A stretch of DNA of 64,000 nt from JAFGCL01 sp964492335 (lineage in GTDB: Bacteria > Chloroflexota > Dehalococcoidia > UBA2247 > RBG-13-53-26), in the NCBI GenBank assembly GCA_964492335.1, contig CAZBJX010000009.1, positions 1 through 64,000 of the forward strand, given 5' to 3'. The notes below the pieces were generated by a model. The model was not told the DNA's origin. It did no database searches and was given only the letters and a program-made list of their open reading frames with translations. This document shows, one piece after another, positions 7,938 to 16,441 of the stretch (positions are counted from its first letter, which is position 1; every line of letters begins with the position of its first letter). The position numbers were made by a program, and so were the translations under genes.

Positions 7938-8011
7938 TGGAGGCGGCGAGTGGACTTGAACCACTGCATGGGGCCTTGCGGGCCCCTGCCTTACCTCTTG
8001 GCTACACCGCC
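7938..8011 (-). tRNA. tRNA-Cys (GCA), copy 1, CCA encoded
   Basis: The cloverleaf has acceptor GGCGGTG/CGCCGCC, an A13-A22 D-arm typical of tRNA-Cys, anticodon stem GGGGC/GCCCC with loop CCGCAAG (anticodon GCA), T-arm AGTGG/CCACT, discriminator U73 and encoded CCA. Position 33 is C instead of the near-universal U, and C32-G38 could pair. A second copy lies at 37227-37297. Confidence 0.9.
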
Positions 8012-8149
8012 TCAGTGTCTGGGCTCAGGCCACAACCGGATTCTAGCATCCCGGGGGCACAGCCCCATCTCAAACCCGCGATCGGCAATCACATTTTGCT
8101 TACAGCCCGGCGACGCGGCCGGCCCGGCCCCCCCCCGGGTTGTCCCCGC

Positions 8150-8158
8150 TGGTATAAT
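8150..8158 (+). promoter_or_regulatory. Extended -10 promoter
   Basis: TGGTATAAT fits an extended -10 (TGnTATAAT) about 60 nt before the start at 8221. No clear -35 box is present. Confidence 0.4.
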
Positions 8159-8220
8159 CCTAATCGCCGGGCCCGGCCCGGGGCGGCAAGCCGCGGGCGC
8201 CGGACAGAAAGGCGCCGAGG

Positions 8221-8610
8221 GTGAAGTACGCGCGACAGATAACCTACAAGAACAGGCCCATATGGCTTATGGACGCGGCCAACTTGAACGAACAAGAGCT
8301 CCTGGTGGCCTGGAGCGAGGCCAGTCAAGTGATGAAGATCGAGCGCAAAGGCTGCCTGGCGCTGATTGACGCCACCAACACCCCGATGTCGGTCTCCATA
8401 CTGAACAAGGCCAGGGAGGTGGCGGCCATGGCGGCTGGCGATCCCCGCTACTGCGTGGCCTTCGTGGGGATGAAGGGCCTGACCAGGTCCACCGCCCAGC
8501 TCCACGCCAGGACCACGCGAGTGAACGCGCATTTCTGCGACACGGTGGAGGACGCCAAGGAATGGCTCATCAAGGAGGCCGCCAGACAGCAGGCGGGCCG
8601 GCCCCCGTAG
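8221..8610 (+). CDS. Hypothetical protein, possibly STAS/SpoIIAA-like
   Basis: The 129-residue product alternates predicted strands and helices (GCLALIDATNTPMSVSILNKAREVAAM, then YCVAFVGMKGLTRSTAQLHAR). The central LIDATN and the VAFVGMKG strand-turn resemble STAS-like proteins, but no motif is decisive. It starts with GTG at 8221, behind a TATAAT extended -10 promoter. It is followed by the DUF5679 gene. No function is assigned. Confidence 0.6.
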   Translation: MKYARQITYKNRPIWLMDAANLNEQELLVAWSEASQVMKIERKGCLALIDATNTPMSVSILNKAREVAAMAAGDPRYCVAFVGMKGLTRSTAQLHARTTRVNAHFCDTVEDAKEWLIKEAARQQAGRPP

Positions 8611-8760
8611 CGCCAGGGCCATGCCGCGCCCCTGGTCCCGGCCGCACTGGAGGCCGGGTGCGGCCGGCGCGCGCCGCGCCACGCCGCGTCCCGTCTATTG
8701 ACGGACGGCCGTACGCGTGATAGCCTCTGCACAATCTGAACGCGAAGGAGGGTCCCGCGA

Positions 8761-8904
8761 ATGGCACAGGCGTACTGCGTGAAGTGCAAGAAGAAGGTGG
8801 ACATCCAGAATCCCAAGAATGTCAAACTGAAGAACAAGCGCCCCGCAATCTCCGGGGTCTGCCCGAAGTGCGGGACCAAGGTGTTCCGCATCGGCGCAGG
8901 CTAG
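8761..8904 (+). CDS. DUF5679 zinc-ribbon protein
   Basis: The 47-residue protein begins MAQAYCVKCKKKVDIQNP and ends GVCPKCGTKVFRIGAG. The two CxxC knuckles form a zinc ribbon matching DUF5679, a small family common in Chloroflexota and Actinobacteria. GGAGGG lies 8 nt upstream of the ATG, and a terminator follows 20 nt after the stop. Its role is unknown; nucleic-acid or ribosome binding is a common guess for this fold. Confidence 0.85.
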   Translation: MAQAYCVKCKKKVDIQNPKNVKLKNKRPAISGVCPKCGTKVFRIGAG

Positions 8905-8923
8905 ACAACCCCAGCCTGGAAGC

Positions 8924-8957
8924 GAGGGCCACGGGACGTGGCCCTCTTCCTTTTTCG
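8924..8957 (+). terminator. Intrinsic terminator after the DUF5679 gene
   Basis: GAGGGCCAC (8924-8932) pairs perfectly with GTGGCCCTC (8938-8946) around a 5-nt loop and is followed by TTCCTTTTTC. Confidence 0.85.
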
Positions 8958-9035
8958 CCGCCCTTCCACCATTTGGCCCCGGCTTCCTCTGGCATTCTCC
9001 ACCTTCACGCGATAGAATTAATGACGGAGGTCAAC

Positions 9036-10331
9036 ATGAGTGACAACGCCTACAACCCGTTCGAGACCGCTCAGGCCCAATTCGACAAGGTGGCTTCGTT
9101 GCTGGACCTGGACGGGGCAACCAGGGAGCTGCTGCGGCAGCCCATGCGCGAGTACCACTTCTCGATACCTGTCCGCATGGATGACGGCAGCTGCCAGGTA
9201 TTCAGGGGGTACCGCATCCAGCACAACGACGCCAGGGGCCCTGCGAAGGGAGGCATCCGCTTCCACCCGCAGGAGACCGTTGACACCATCCGCGCCCTGT
9301 CGATGTGGATGACCTGGAAATGCTCCGTGGTCGACATACCCCTCGGCGGCAGCAAGGGCGGCGTCATCTGCGATCCGCGCATCCTTTCGGAACGCGAGCA
9401 GGAGCAGGTATGCCGGGGCTACGTGCGCCAGCTGGCCCGCAACATGGGGCCGGACCTGGACGTGCCGGCGCCGGATGTCATGACCAGCGCCAAGCACATG
9501 CTCTGGATGCTGGACGAATACGAGACCATACATGGCGGCAAGTACCCGGGATTCATAACGGGCAAGCCCGTCGGCATGGGGGGCTCCCTTGGCAGGACCG
9601 AGGCCACCGGTTTCGGCGTCATCTACGTGCTGCGCGAGACCCTCAAACATCTGGGCATGGACATCCGGAGCACCTCGGCCAGCTTCCAGGGCTTCGGCAA
9701 CGTCTCGCAGTACGCCGTCCAGCTGTACCAGCAGCTCGGGGGCAAGGTCAGGGCCATATCATGCTGGGACCACAATGACAAGAAGTCGTACACCTTCCGC
9801 AAGAAGGACGTGGTGGAGTGCGTGGACTGCAGTGAGTGCATGGGCATCACCGATGCATTCGGCACCCTGAACAAGGACAACGCAACGGCGCTGGGTTACG
9901 AGATGCTTCCCGGCGACGCATGGATTGAGCAGGATGTGGACATAATCATCCCGGCGGCCATGGAGAACCAGCTCACCGGGGACAACGTGCGGAAGATGAG
10001 CAAGCAGGTGAAGGTGATTGTCGAGGCCGCCAATGGCCCGACCACCCTCGAAGGAGACGAGGCCATCAAGGAGAGGGGGATATTCCTCGTCCCCGACTTC
10101 CTGGCCAATTCCGGGGGGGTCACCTGCAGCTACTTCGAGCAGGTCCAGTGCAACATGAACTACTACTGGGGCAGGGACGAGGTGCTCGAGAGGCTGGACC
10201 AGAAGATGACCCCCGCCTTCGAAGCGGTCTATCATCTGGCGCAGAGCGAGAAGCTGAGCATGCGGGATGCCGCCTACATGATTGCCATAAGACGGGTAGC
10301 CCAGGCCGCCAGGGCCCGCGGCTGGGTGTAG
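9036..10331 (+). CDS. gdhA: Glu/Leu/Phe/Val dehydrogenase (glutamate dehydrogenase)
   Basis: The 431-residue protein interconverts glutamate and 2-oxoglutarate plus ammonia. The substrate-site lysines lie in GPAKGGIRFHP (Lys71), MTWKCSVVDIPLGGSKGG (Lys95 and Lys107), and the dinucleotide-binding turn in FQGFGNVSQYA near residue 225. The end of the domain reads LVPDFLANSGGVTCSYFEQVQ. The ATG at 9036 has CGGAGG 5 nt upstream. Length is normal for the family. Coenzyme preference cannot be told from sequence by eye. Confidence 0.92.
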   Translation: MSDNAYNPFETAQAQFDKVASLLDLDGATRELLRQPMREYHFSIPVRMDDGSCQVFRGYRIQHNDARGPAKGGIRFHPQETVDTIRALSMWMTWKCSVVDIPLGGSKGGVICDPRILSEREQEQVCRGYVRQLARNMGPDLDVPAPDVMTSAKHMLWMLDEYETIHGGKYPGFITGKPVGMGGSLGRTEATGFGVIYVLRETLKHLGMDIRSTSASFQGFGNVSQYAVQLYQQLGGKVRAISCWDHNDKKSYTFRKKDVVECVDCSECMGITDAFGTLNKDNATALGYEMLPGDAWIEQDVDIIIPAAMENQLTGDNVRKMSKQVKVIVEAANGPTTLEGDEAIKERGIFLVPDFLANSGGVTCSYFEQVQCNMNYYWGRDEVLERLDQKMTPAFEAVYHLAQSEKLSMRDAAYMIAIRRVAQAARARGWV

Positions 10332-10408
10332 CGGGCCGGCACGCCACGCATGGAACAAGAGACGAAGGGACCGGGGCAGGGTGGCTTCGCTGTCACAGGA
10401 GGTCGGGT

Positions 10409-10903
10409 ATGCGAAAGATGCTCTTGCTGGTTATCGCGCTGCTGGTGCCCGTCCTCGGCGCGTGCAGTGCACCCGCTGAAGAATCGCCGTGCATCATTGA
10501 GCCGTCGGCGCTGATTTCCAGGGAGGAAGCCGAGAGCATAATGGGGACAACCCTGGACACCGTCAGGGACGTGGAGGAGCCAAGGGTGGGGCTCAAGCAG
10601 CGTCTCTACGAATCGCAGGAGCACCTCTTCCAGATCGGGCTCACGCAACAGGCCATGATGCCGGCGGGGCAGCCGCAGACCCCTGAAAGCATCTACCGGG
10701 CCATCGTGGACAACTTCGACGATGCGGTCAGCGTGCCGGGCATAGGCGACGAGGCCTACTTCGCCACGCCGGGCCTCCACATCCTGCAGGACGGCTACTA
10801 CATCCTGATCGCCGTCGGCAACCTCAGCGACAAAGCGAACCAGGAGAAGCTCAAGACCGCAGGGAAACTTGCTGTCACGAACCTGAAGGCGATAGCAGCC
10901 TGA
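10409..10903 (+). CDS. Putative lipoprotein, unknown function
   Basis: The 164-residue product has a lipoprotein signal peptide (MRKMLLLVIALLVPVLGAC) with lipobox LGAC, so Cys19 should be lipidated and the protein anchored outside the membrane. The mature part has EESPCIIEPSALISREEAESIMG and GIGDEAYFATPGLHILQDGYYILIAVG, a pattern seen in DUF3558-like secreted proteins, though I cannot confirm the family. AGGAGGTC precedes the ATG. It follows gdhA by 77 nt and converges with the next gene. Confidence 0.75.
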   Translation: MRKMLLLVIALLVPVLGACSAPAEESPCIIEPSALISREEAESIMGTTLDTVRDVEEPRVGLKQRLYESQEHLFQIGLTQQAMMPAGQPQTPESIYRAIVDNFDDAVSVPGIGDEAYFATPGLHILQDGYYILIAVGNLSDKANQEKLKTAGKLAVTNLKAIAA

Positions 10904-10933
10904 GAGGGGTGGCGCCCACATGGACGCGACGCC

Positions 10934-11491
10934 TCATTTCTCCAGCCGGTACTCCCACTGGCAGCAGCAGTCGCTGTAGTCGGTCCTGGGGGGCACCTTG
11001 AGGCCGGTGACCTTGATCTTGGGGTTGAAATAGTGGGCGATCATGCGGTAGAGCCTCGGGTCCAGGTCCCCGCATATGAGCTTCTCACGGCCGGTCCCTT
11101 CCCGCTCCAGTGAGACCAGAGTCGGGCATGTCCGGTAGGTCACCACGGCAAGCTCGTCGCTCTTGATGTCTATGTCCATCTGGTACGCCCAGTTCCAGGG
11201 GGTCGCCTGGATGTACTTCATGACGGTGGGCACATCGTTCCCCTGGATGTTCAGCGCCCTGGCTGTCATCTTGAGGTCATACTCCATGAGCCTGTCCACC
11301 CATACCGTGACATCGCAGTCAAAAGCCACGTCATTGCCGCACTTCTCCATCACGGTCAGGTACCAGAAGCCGTCTATCCTGACCATGTACTCGCCATACT
11401 CCCGCAGCAGTCGCAGAAGAGCATCCTTGTTCAGCATGTCGAAACGGAATCCGGGGTCGAACGGGCCGCTGTAATCGGGTATCTCGGGCAT
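10934..11491 (-). CDS. DUF6125 family protein
   Basis: The 185-residue product starts MPEIPDYSGPFDPGFRFDML, with AAGGAGG 5 nt before the ATG. It contains FWYLTVMEKCGNDVAFDCDVTVWVD and a C-terminal part with several cysteines (RTCPTL, LICGDLD, SDCCCQWEYRLEK). This matches the DUF6125 family of anaerobes, which has no proven function. A longer frame upstream is GC-rich filler without a ribosome site. It may bind a metal or cofactor through the cysteines; that is speculation. Confidence 0.7.
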   Translation of the reverse strand: MPEIPDYSGPFDPGFRFDMLNKDALLRLLREYGEYMVRIDGFWYLTVMEKCGNDVAFDCDVTVWVDRLMEYDLKMTARALNIQGNDVPTVMKYIQATPWNWAYQMDIDIKSDELAVVTYRTCPTLVSLEREGTGREKLICGDLDPRLYRMIAHYFNPKIKVTGLKVPPRTDYSDCCCQWEYRLEK

Positions 11492-11547
11492 GTTGCCTCC
11501 TTTGCCGTTACCACTCATGAGTATACCCAATTTGCCGATTCTGTGCC

Positions 11548-11579
11548 GGGGGGGGCGGCGGGGCCGGGGCCGGTGGGGG
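11548..11579 (+). other. G-run cluster with G-quadruplex potential
   Basis: The plus strand has four runs of at least four G separated by 2-5 nt (GGGGGGG, GGGG, GGGG, GGGGG) in the 279-nt gap between the DUF6125 gene and tRNA-Sec. No gene is visible in that gap. Confidence 0.4.
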
Positions 11580-11770
11580 CGCCAGGGCAATCCGCCTTCG
11601 TGACCTCTTCCCAGCCCGCTGTGGGGCTGGCCCGGCATCCAGGTGGTGGCCGCGGCCATGAGACTTGACGGGCTTCTCGACAAGGGTATGGACACGCCAC
11701 CACCTTCCAGTATTTCGAGGGCGGCCGCGGAAGTTGGTTAGCAGACGGTTAGCGGAAGTAGACATAAGAC

Positions 11771-11867
11771 TGGCGGGAGCGAATGGGTGTCGAACCCACC
11801 ACGGACAGTTTGGCTGCCCGTCAACGGATTTGAAGTCCGCGAAGCTCACCGGAGCTCACTCGCTCCC
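11771..11867 (-). tRNA. selC: tRNA-Sec (UCA), CCA encoded
   Basis: This 97-nt tRNA has the features of bacterial tRNA-Sec: an 8-bp acceptor stem (GGGAGCGA/TCGCTCCC) plus 5-bp T-stem, a 6-bp D-stem (GAGCTC/GAGCTT), anticodon loop CTTCAAA with UCA, and a long variable arm of 8 bp (ACGGGCAG/CTGTCCGT). Discriminator G73 and CCA are encoded. It lies 14 nt downstream of tatC on the same strand and probably shares its transcript. Confidence 0.97.
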
Positions 11868-11881
11868 CCGCAGCGGCATCG

Positions 11882-12631
11882 CTAGGCGGCCGACCGCCGG
11901 CCGGGCCGGGCTATCCAGGCCGCCACGATGCTAACCAAGTATAGCAGACATATCGGGGCGGCCACTATCAGGCAGTTGATGGGGTCCGGGGTGGGCGTGA
12001 TGATAGCGGCCAGGACGACCGAGAGGATCAACCCCCACCTCCACTGCTTGATCAACCAGCGGAAGTCCAGGATGCCGATCTTGGCCAGGAAGAACGACAG
12101 CACCGGCAGCTCGAAGACCACTCCCATCCAGAACACGATCTGGACCTCGAAGGAGATCAGGTTGCCGATCCTGATCTGGGCCTGGGCGTGCTCCGAGCCG
12201 AAGCCCAGGAGGAATTCCAGGGCGTGGGGCATGAAGACGTACCAGGCGAAGGCCGCCCCCGTCAGGAAGAACACCACGATGAACGGCAGGAGCAGGTAGA
12301 GATACGCCCTCTCCCTCCGTGTCAGGGCCGGCCGGATGAACAGCACCAACTGCAGGACGAAGAAGGGCAGCGCCATCGCCAGACCGGTGTAGAGGGACAC
12401 CTTGAACCAGACGCCGAACATCTCCGTGACTTCGATGAAGACGATGTCCGCGGTGTCCGGCACGCTGGATTTGAGGAACTCGATGATGCGGTCGGTGAAG
12501 AAGAAGGCGGCCACCATGGCGGCGATGAGGGCGATGACGCAGTACACCAGGCGGCGCCGGATCTCCTGGAGATGGCCCAGCAGCGTGAGCTTCTTCTCTC
12601 TGTCAGTGACGCTCCCCGCACCGGCTACCAT
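11882..12631 (-). CDS. tatC: Sec-independent protein translocase TatC
   Basis: The 249-residue membrane protein has six hydrophobic segments and TatC signatures: LLGHLQEIRRRLVYC near residue 18, FIRPALTRRERAYLYLLLPFIVVFFL, SFEVQIVFWMGVVFELPVLSFFL and a C-terminal APICLLYLVSIV helix. TatC binds twin-arginine signal peptides of folded substrates, often cofactor-loaded redox enzymes. It follows tatA by 55 nt and precedes tRNA-Sec. Confidence 0.95.
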   Translation of the reverse strand: MVAGAGSVTDREKKLTLLGHLQEIRRRLVYCVIALIAAMVAAFFFTDRIIEFLKSSVPDTADIVFIEVTEMFGVWFKVSLYTGLAMALPFFVLQLVLFIRPALTRRERAYLYLLLPFIVVFFLTGAAFAWYVFMPHALEFLLGFGSEHAQAQIRIGNLISFEVQIVFWMGVVFELPVLSFFLAKIGILDFRWLIKQWRWGLILSVVLAAIITPTPDPINCLIVAAPICLLYLVSIVAAWIARPGRRSAA

Positions 12632-12686
12632 GCTCTGCCGCCTGTCCCGGCCGCGCGGTCAACCCCCGCTCGGCCTCTGGTAAGTA

Positions 12687-13115
12687 TCAGGGCTGGGCCT
12701 CTCCGCCCGGATTCCCGGCGGCCGCTCCCGTCCTGGCCTCGGGCGCCACGGCCTCCCCGGCAACCGACGCAACGTCCCTGGAGACCTCCGAGAGCTCCTT
12801 CTTCAAGCTGGCGGGGATGTCGGCGGAATCCTTGACTTCCCTGGCAACATCGCGCAGCTCCCTGGAGACATCCTTGATCTCGGTGATCAGCCCCTTCTCA
12901 ACCGGCGCCACCCCACCGGCCGCGCTGCCCGATTCCTTGATCTCGTCGGACATCTCCTGCAGGTTCCGGTTCATTTCGGCCGAAGCCTGCTTGAGCTTGC
13001 GAATGGCCCGGCCCATCATGCCGGCGATCTCGGGCAGTTTGGCCGGGCCGAAGAAGATGAAGAAGATGAGCAGGATGAGAACCAGCTCCGGGGCGCCTAT
13101 GCCGAAAAAGTCCAT
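12687..13115 (-). CDS. Twin-arginine translocase subunit TatA/TatB
   Basis: The 142-residue protein has the N-terminal TatA hydrophobic helix (residues about 8-22, LVLILLIFFIFFGPAKLPE), the FGPAKLPE hinge and an amphipathic helix (MMGRAIRKLKQASAEMN), followed by a long charged, coiled tail to residue 142. The length and long tail are closer to TatB, the hinge to TatA. It is the middle gene of a three-gene tat group. Confidence 0.9.
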   Translation of the reverse strand: MDFFGIGAPELVLILLIFFIFFGPAKLPEIAGMMGRAIRKLKQASAEMNRNLQEMSDEIKESGSAAGGVAPVEKGLITEIKDVSRELRDVAREVKDSADIPASLKKELSEVSRDVASVAGEAVAPEARTGAAAGNPGGEAQP

Positions 13116-13280
13116 CTTCCCTAGCTGCCCCCCAGCCGCCCACAGAGGAGAATCGCAGTCCCCGGAGTGCCCCCACCCCTGGGAAGACGCTGAAACGGGA
13201 GACCTGAAGGATAAGTTGCAGCCGATTCCCTGGCAAGCCGGACGGTGCTGCGGCAGTCCCTGCCTGCCCTCAATCCAATT

Positions 13281-13592
13281 CTAGGAGTCGTCCCCCATCT
13301 TGGCGCCGCATTCCATACAGAACCTGGCGTTGGCCTCCACCTTGCTGCCGCAGCCGGGGCAGAACTTCCCCTTGGCGGCCCGGGCCGGGCCCTTGCCATC
13401 GGCGGCTCCGGCTTCCGCCAGGGCCGGGACGGCGCCATCATCGTCCTTCCGGTTCTTCTCACGCCGGAACTCCCTGATGCTCTTGCCCAGGGCGCCCCCG
13501 ACCTGCCCCAGCTTGCCGACGCCGAAGACGACGACCACGGCCAGGACAATAAGAAGCCACTCCCATCCGCGCAGTCCACCCATCTGCTGCAC
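13281..13592 (-). CDS. TatA-like protein with C-terminal zinc ribbon
   Basis: This 103-residue protein joins a TatA module to a zinc ribbon. Residues about 9-25 form the membrane helix (WEWLLIVLAVVVVFGVGKLGQVGGALG), then an amphipathic helix with SIREFRREK. Residues 76-98 hold CPGCGSKVEANARFCMECG, a double-CxxC zinc-ribbon. It lies upstream of the classical tatA and tatC genes on the same strand. The ribbon would sit in the cytoplasm and might control assembly or sense metal or redox state; this is inference. Confidence 0.85.
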   Translation of the reverse strand: MQQMGGLRGWEWLLIVLAVVVVFGVGKLGQVGGALGKSIREFRREKNRKDDDGAVPALAEAGAADGKGPARAAKGKFCPGCGSKVEANARFCMECGAKMGDDS

Positions 13593-13785
13593 CTCCGCCT
13601 GACGCCCTCCAGGTCCCGTTTCCCGCAGAGCGTCACTGGCAGCATCGCGGCGCTTCCCGCCGCGTGCCTCTGACTAGATTCTAAGTTCGCACGCCCAAAA
13701 ATGTCAAGGAATTCGAACTTCTTCACCGGCGGAGCGCAGGCTGCCCGGCACCCCGCCGGGTGGGGAAGAGCAGGGCCCTTTGTTG

Positions 13786-13791
13786 TAGAAT
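13786..13791 (+). promoter_or_regulatory. -10 box next to the mutS start
   Basis: TAGAAT ends 9 nt before the mutS ATG, which puts the transcript start within about 3 nt of the start codon. There is no Shine-Dalgarno site, so a leaderless mRNA is likely. Confidence 0.4.
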
Positions 13792-13800
13792 AGGGCAGTC

Positions 13801-16383
13801 ATGGGAGAGACCGGCGTTACCCCCATCCGCCGCCAGTACCTCCGGGTGAAACAGCGTTACCCGGAGGCCATCGTCCTCTTCCGGCTGGGCGATTTCTACG
13901 AGACCTTCGATGACGACGCCCACCTGGTCTCCCGGCTGCTCGAGATCACCCTGACCTCGCGCGAGATGGGCAAGGGGCACCGCATACCCATGGCGGGCAT
14001 ACCCCACCATGCGCTGGACAACTACCTGGCGCGGCTCATCGGCGGCGGCCACAAAGTGGCCGTCTGCGAGCAGCTGACGCCCCCCGGCAGGGGCCTGGTG
14101 GAGCGTGACGTGGTGCGGGTGGTCACCCCCGGCACTGTCATCGAGCCGGGCCTGCTGGAGGCGGCCGCCAACAACTACCTGGTCAGCGCGCTCGTGGACG
14201 GCGACCAGGCCGGGCTGGCCTATGTAGACATAACGACATCGGAGTTCGCCACCACCCAGGTCCCGGCGGAGCACCTGGCGGCGGAACTGGAGCGCCTGCA
14301 CCCCTCCGAAGTCCTCGTCCCCCGCGGCCTGGACCTGCCGGACCTCGAGCGTTTCCCGGCCCTGACGCGGGCCGACGATCTGTGGCCGGACCTGGAGACC
14401 GCCCGCCAGGCCCTGCTGGACCATTTCGGCTCCGCCACCCTGGAGGGGTACGGCTGCGCCGGCCTGCCGCTGGCCGTCCGGGCCGCCGCCGCCATCGTGC
14501 GCTACCTGGAGGAGAACCAGAAAGGGGCCCTGGGGCTGCTGACCCGGCTCAGCACCTACTCCACGGGCCGGCACATGCTGCTGGATGCCCAGACCCGCCG
14601 CAACCTGGAGCTCTTCCAGGGCAGCCGGCAGGGGACCGTGGCCGGGTCGCTGCTGTCGGTCATCGACCTGACCCGGACGCCCATGGGCGGCCGGCTGCTC
14701 AAGAAGTGGCTGGCCTACCCCCTGCTGGACCTGGATGAGCTGATGCAGCGGCAGGAGGCGGTCGAGTGCTTCCACCGGGCCCACATCGCCCGGGGACGGC
14801 TGATGGCGCTGCTGCACCGGGCCGGCGACCTGGAACGGCTGATCAACCGGGTCAGGGGCGGCCAGGCCACCCCGAAGGAGCTGGTGGCGCTGCGGCGGGG
14901 CCTGGAGGTCGTCCCCGAGGTCAAGACTATCCTGGCCGAGGCCGGCGCCCCCGGGCCACTGTCGTCCCGGGTGCAGCCCTGCGAAGAGGTGGCGGCCCTC
15001 ATCGCGCGGGCCGTGGTCGATGACCCTCCGATGGCCATGGACGAAGGCGGGGTCATCCGGCCGGGCTTCTCGGCTGACCTGGACCAGCTGCGCCGCGCGT
15101 CCCAGGATGCCCGGCAGTACCTGGCCAACCTGGAGCGGCAGGAGCGCGAGAGGACGGGCGTCAAGTCGCTCAAGGTGGGCTACAACCGGGTCTTCGGCTA
15201 CTACATCGAGATCAGCCGGGCCAACATGGCCGCCGTCCCGGCGGACTACATCCGCAAGCAGACACTGGCCGGCGCCGAGCGCTTCTTCACCATGGAGTTG
15301 AAGGAGTACGAGTCGCAGGTCCTCAACGCCCAGGAGAAGACGGCGGAGCTGGAGTCCGGCCTGTTCCGCCAGGTGTGCCGGCAGGCCGGCGGATCGGGGG
15401 AGCAGGTGCTGGGCACCGCCGAAGCGCTGGCGCAGGTGGACGTCTTCTGCGGCCTGGCCGAGGCCGCCGTGAGGCACAGCTACTGCCGCCCGCAGCTCTC
15501 CGCGGGCGACGCGCTGTCCATAGCGTCCGGACGGCATCCGGCCGTGGAGCTCAGCCTCGGCGGCGAGCACTTCATCCCCAACGACACCGAGATGTCCAAC
15601 CGGGACGCCCAGCTGATCATCCTCACCGGGCCCAACATGTCGGGCAAGTCCACCTACCTGCGGCAGGTGGCCATCATCGTGCTCATGGCCCAGATCGGCA
15701 GCTTCGTTCCGGCCCAGTCGGCCACCATCGGGCTGGTGGACCGCATCTTCACCCGGATCGGGGCCCAGGAGGACCTGGCGGCGGGCCAGTCCACCTTCAT
15801 GGTGGAGATGGTGGAGACGGCCGGCATCCTGAACAACGCCACCCCCCGGTCGCTGATCATCCTGGACGAGATCGGGCGGGGCACCAGCACCTACGACGGC
15901 CTGTCCATCGCCCACGCGGTGGCCGAGTACATCCACAGCCACCCCCGGCTGGGCGCCAAGACCCTCTTCGCCACCCACTACCATGAGCTGGTGGAACTGG
16001 CCGGCTTCCTGCCCCGGGTGAAGAACTTCAACGTGGCCGTGACCGAGGAGGGCGGCCGGGTGGTCTTCCTGCGCAAGGTCATTCCCGGCGGTGCCGACAA
16101 GAGCTACGGCATCCACGTGGCCCAGCTGGCCGGCCTGCCCCGGTCGGTGATACACCGGGCGCAGGAGGTGCTCTCGGACCTGGAGGGAAACCATCAGCCC
16201 CGGGTCCCGCCGGCCCGGAAGGGCCGCCGCCCGCCGGCGCCGCCGCCACCGGAGCAGATAGGTTTCTTCGGGTCCAGGCCCCCGGCTCTCGACGAGCTGC
16301 TGGCGCTGGACCTCAACTCCCTGAGCCCCCTGGAGGCCCTGAACAAGCTCTATGAGCTGCAGAAGAAGGCCCGGGAGGGCTGA
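13801..16383 (+). CDS. mutS: DNA mismatch repair protein MutS
   Basis: The 860-residue protein has all MutS domains: mismatch-binding with the FxE motif (GDFYETFDDDA near residue 30), connector, lever and clamp, and a C-terminal ATPase with Walker A TGPNMSGKST near residue 612, the DLAAGQSTFMVEM segment, Walker B LIILDEIGRGTST and the ATHYHEL switch. The C-terminal tail (LDELLALDLNSLSPLEALNKLYEL) is the dimerisation segment. MutL is not in the window. No Shine-Dalgarno site precedes the ATG. Confidence 0.97.
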   Translation: MGETGVTPIRRQYLRVKQRYPEAIVLFRLGDFYETFDDDAHLVSRLLEITLTSREMGKGHRIPMAGIPHHALDNYLARLIGGGHKVAVCEQLTPPGRGLVERDVVRVVTPGTVIEPGLLEAAANNYLVSALVDGDQAGLAYVDITTSEFATTQVPAEHLAAELERLHPSEVLVPRGLDLPDLERFPALTRADDLWPDLETARQALLDHFGSATLEGYGCAGLPLAVRAAAAIVRYLEENQKGALGLLTRLSTYSTGRHMLLDAQTRRNLELFQGSRQGTVAGSLLSVIDLTRTPMGGRLLKKWLAYPLLDLDELMQRQEAVECFHRAHIARGRLMALLHRAGDLERLINRVRGGQATPKELVALRRGLEVVPEVKTILAEAGAPGPLSSRVQPCEEVAALIARAVVDDPPMAMDEGGVIRPGFSADLDQLRRASQDARQYLANLERQERERTGVKSLKVGYNRVFGYYIEISRANMAAVPADYIRKQTLAGAERFFTMELKEYESQVLNAQEKTAELESGLFRQVCRQAGGSGEQVLGTAEALAQVDVFCGLAEAAVRHSYCRPQLSAGDALSIASGRHPAVELSLGGEHFIPNDTEMSNRDAQLIILTGPNMSGKSTYLRQVAIIVLMAQIGSFVPAQSATIGLVDRIFTRIGAQEDLAAGQSTFMVEMVETAGILNNATPRSLIILDEIGRGTSTYDGLSIAHAVAEYIHSHPRLGAKTLFATHYHELVELAGFLPRVKNFNVAVTEEGGRVVFLRKVIPGGADKSYGIHVAQLAGLPRSVIHRAQEVLSDLEGNHQPRVPPARKGRRPPAPPPPEQIGFFGSRPPALDELLALDLNSLSPLEALNKLYELQKKAREG

Positions 16384-16441
16384 GGGGCGGGCCGCAGCAT
16401 GGCGGCCACCCGGTCCGCGGGCCGCCCGGCAATGTCCGGGC

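Noticed and set aside
13723..16194. Long antisense open frame (823 codons) opposite mutS
   Set aside because: It is a GC-rich shadow frame full of His, Gly, Gln and Arg, with no family signature, opposite a certain mutS gene.
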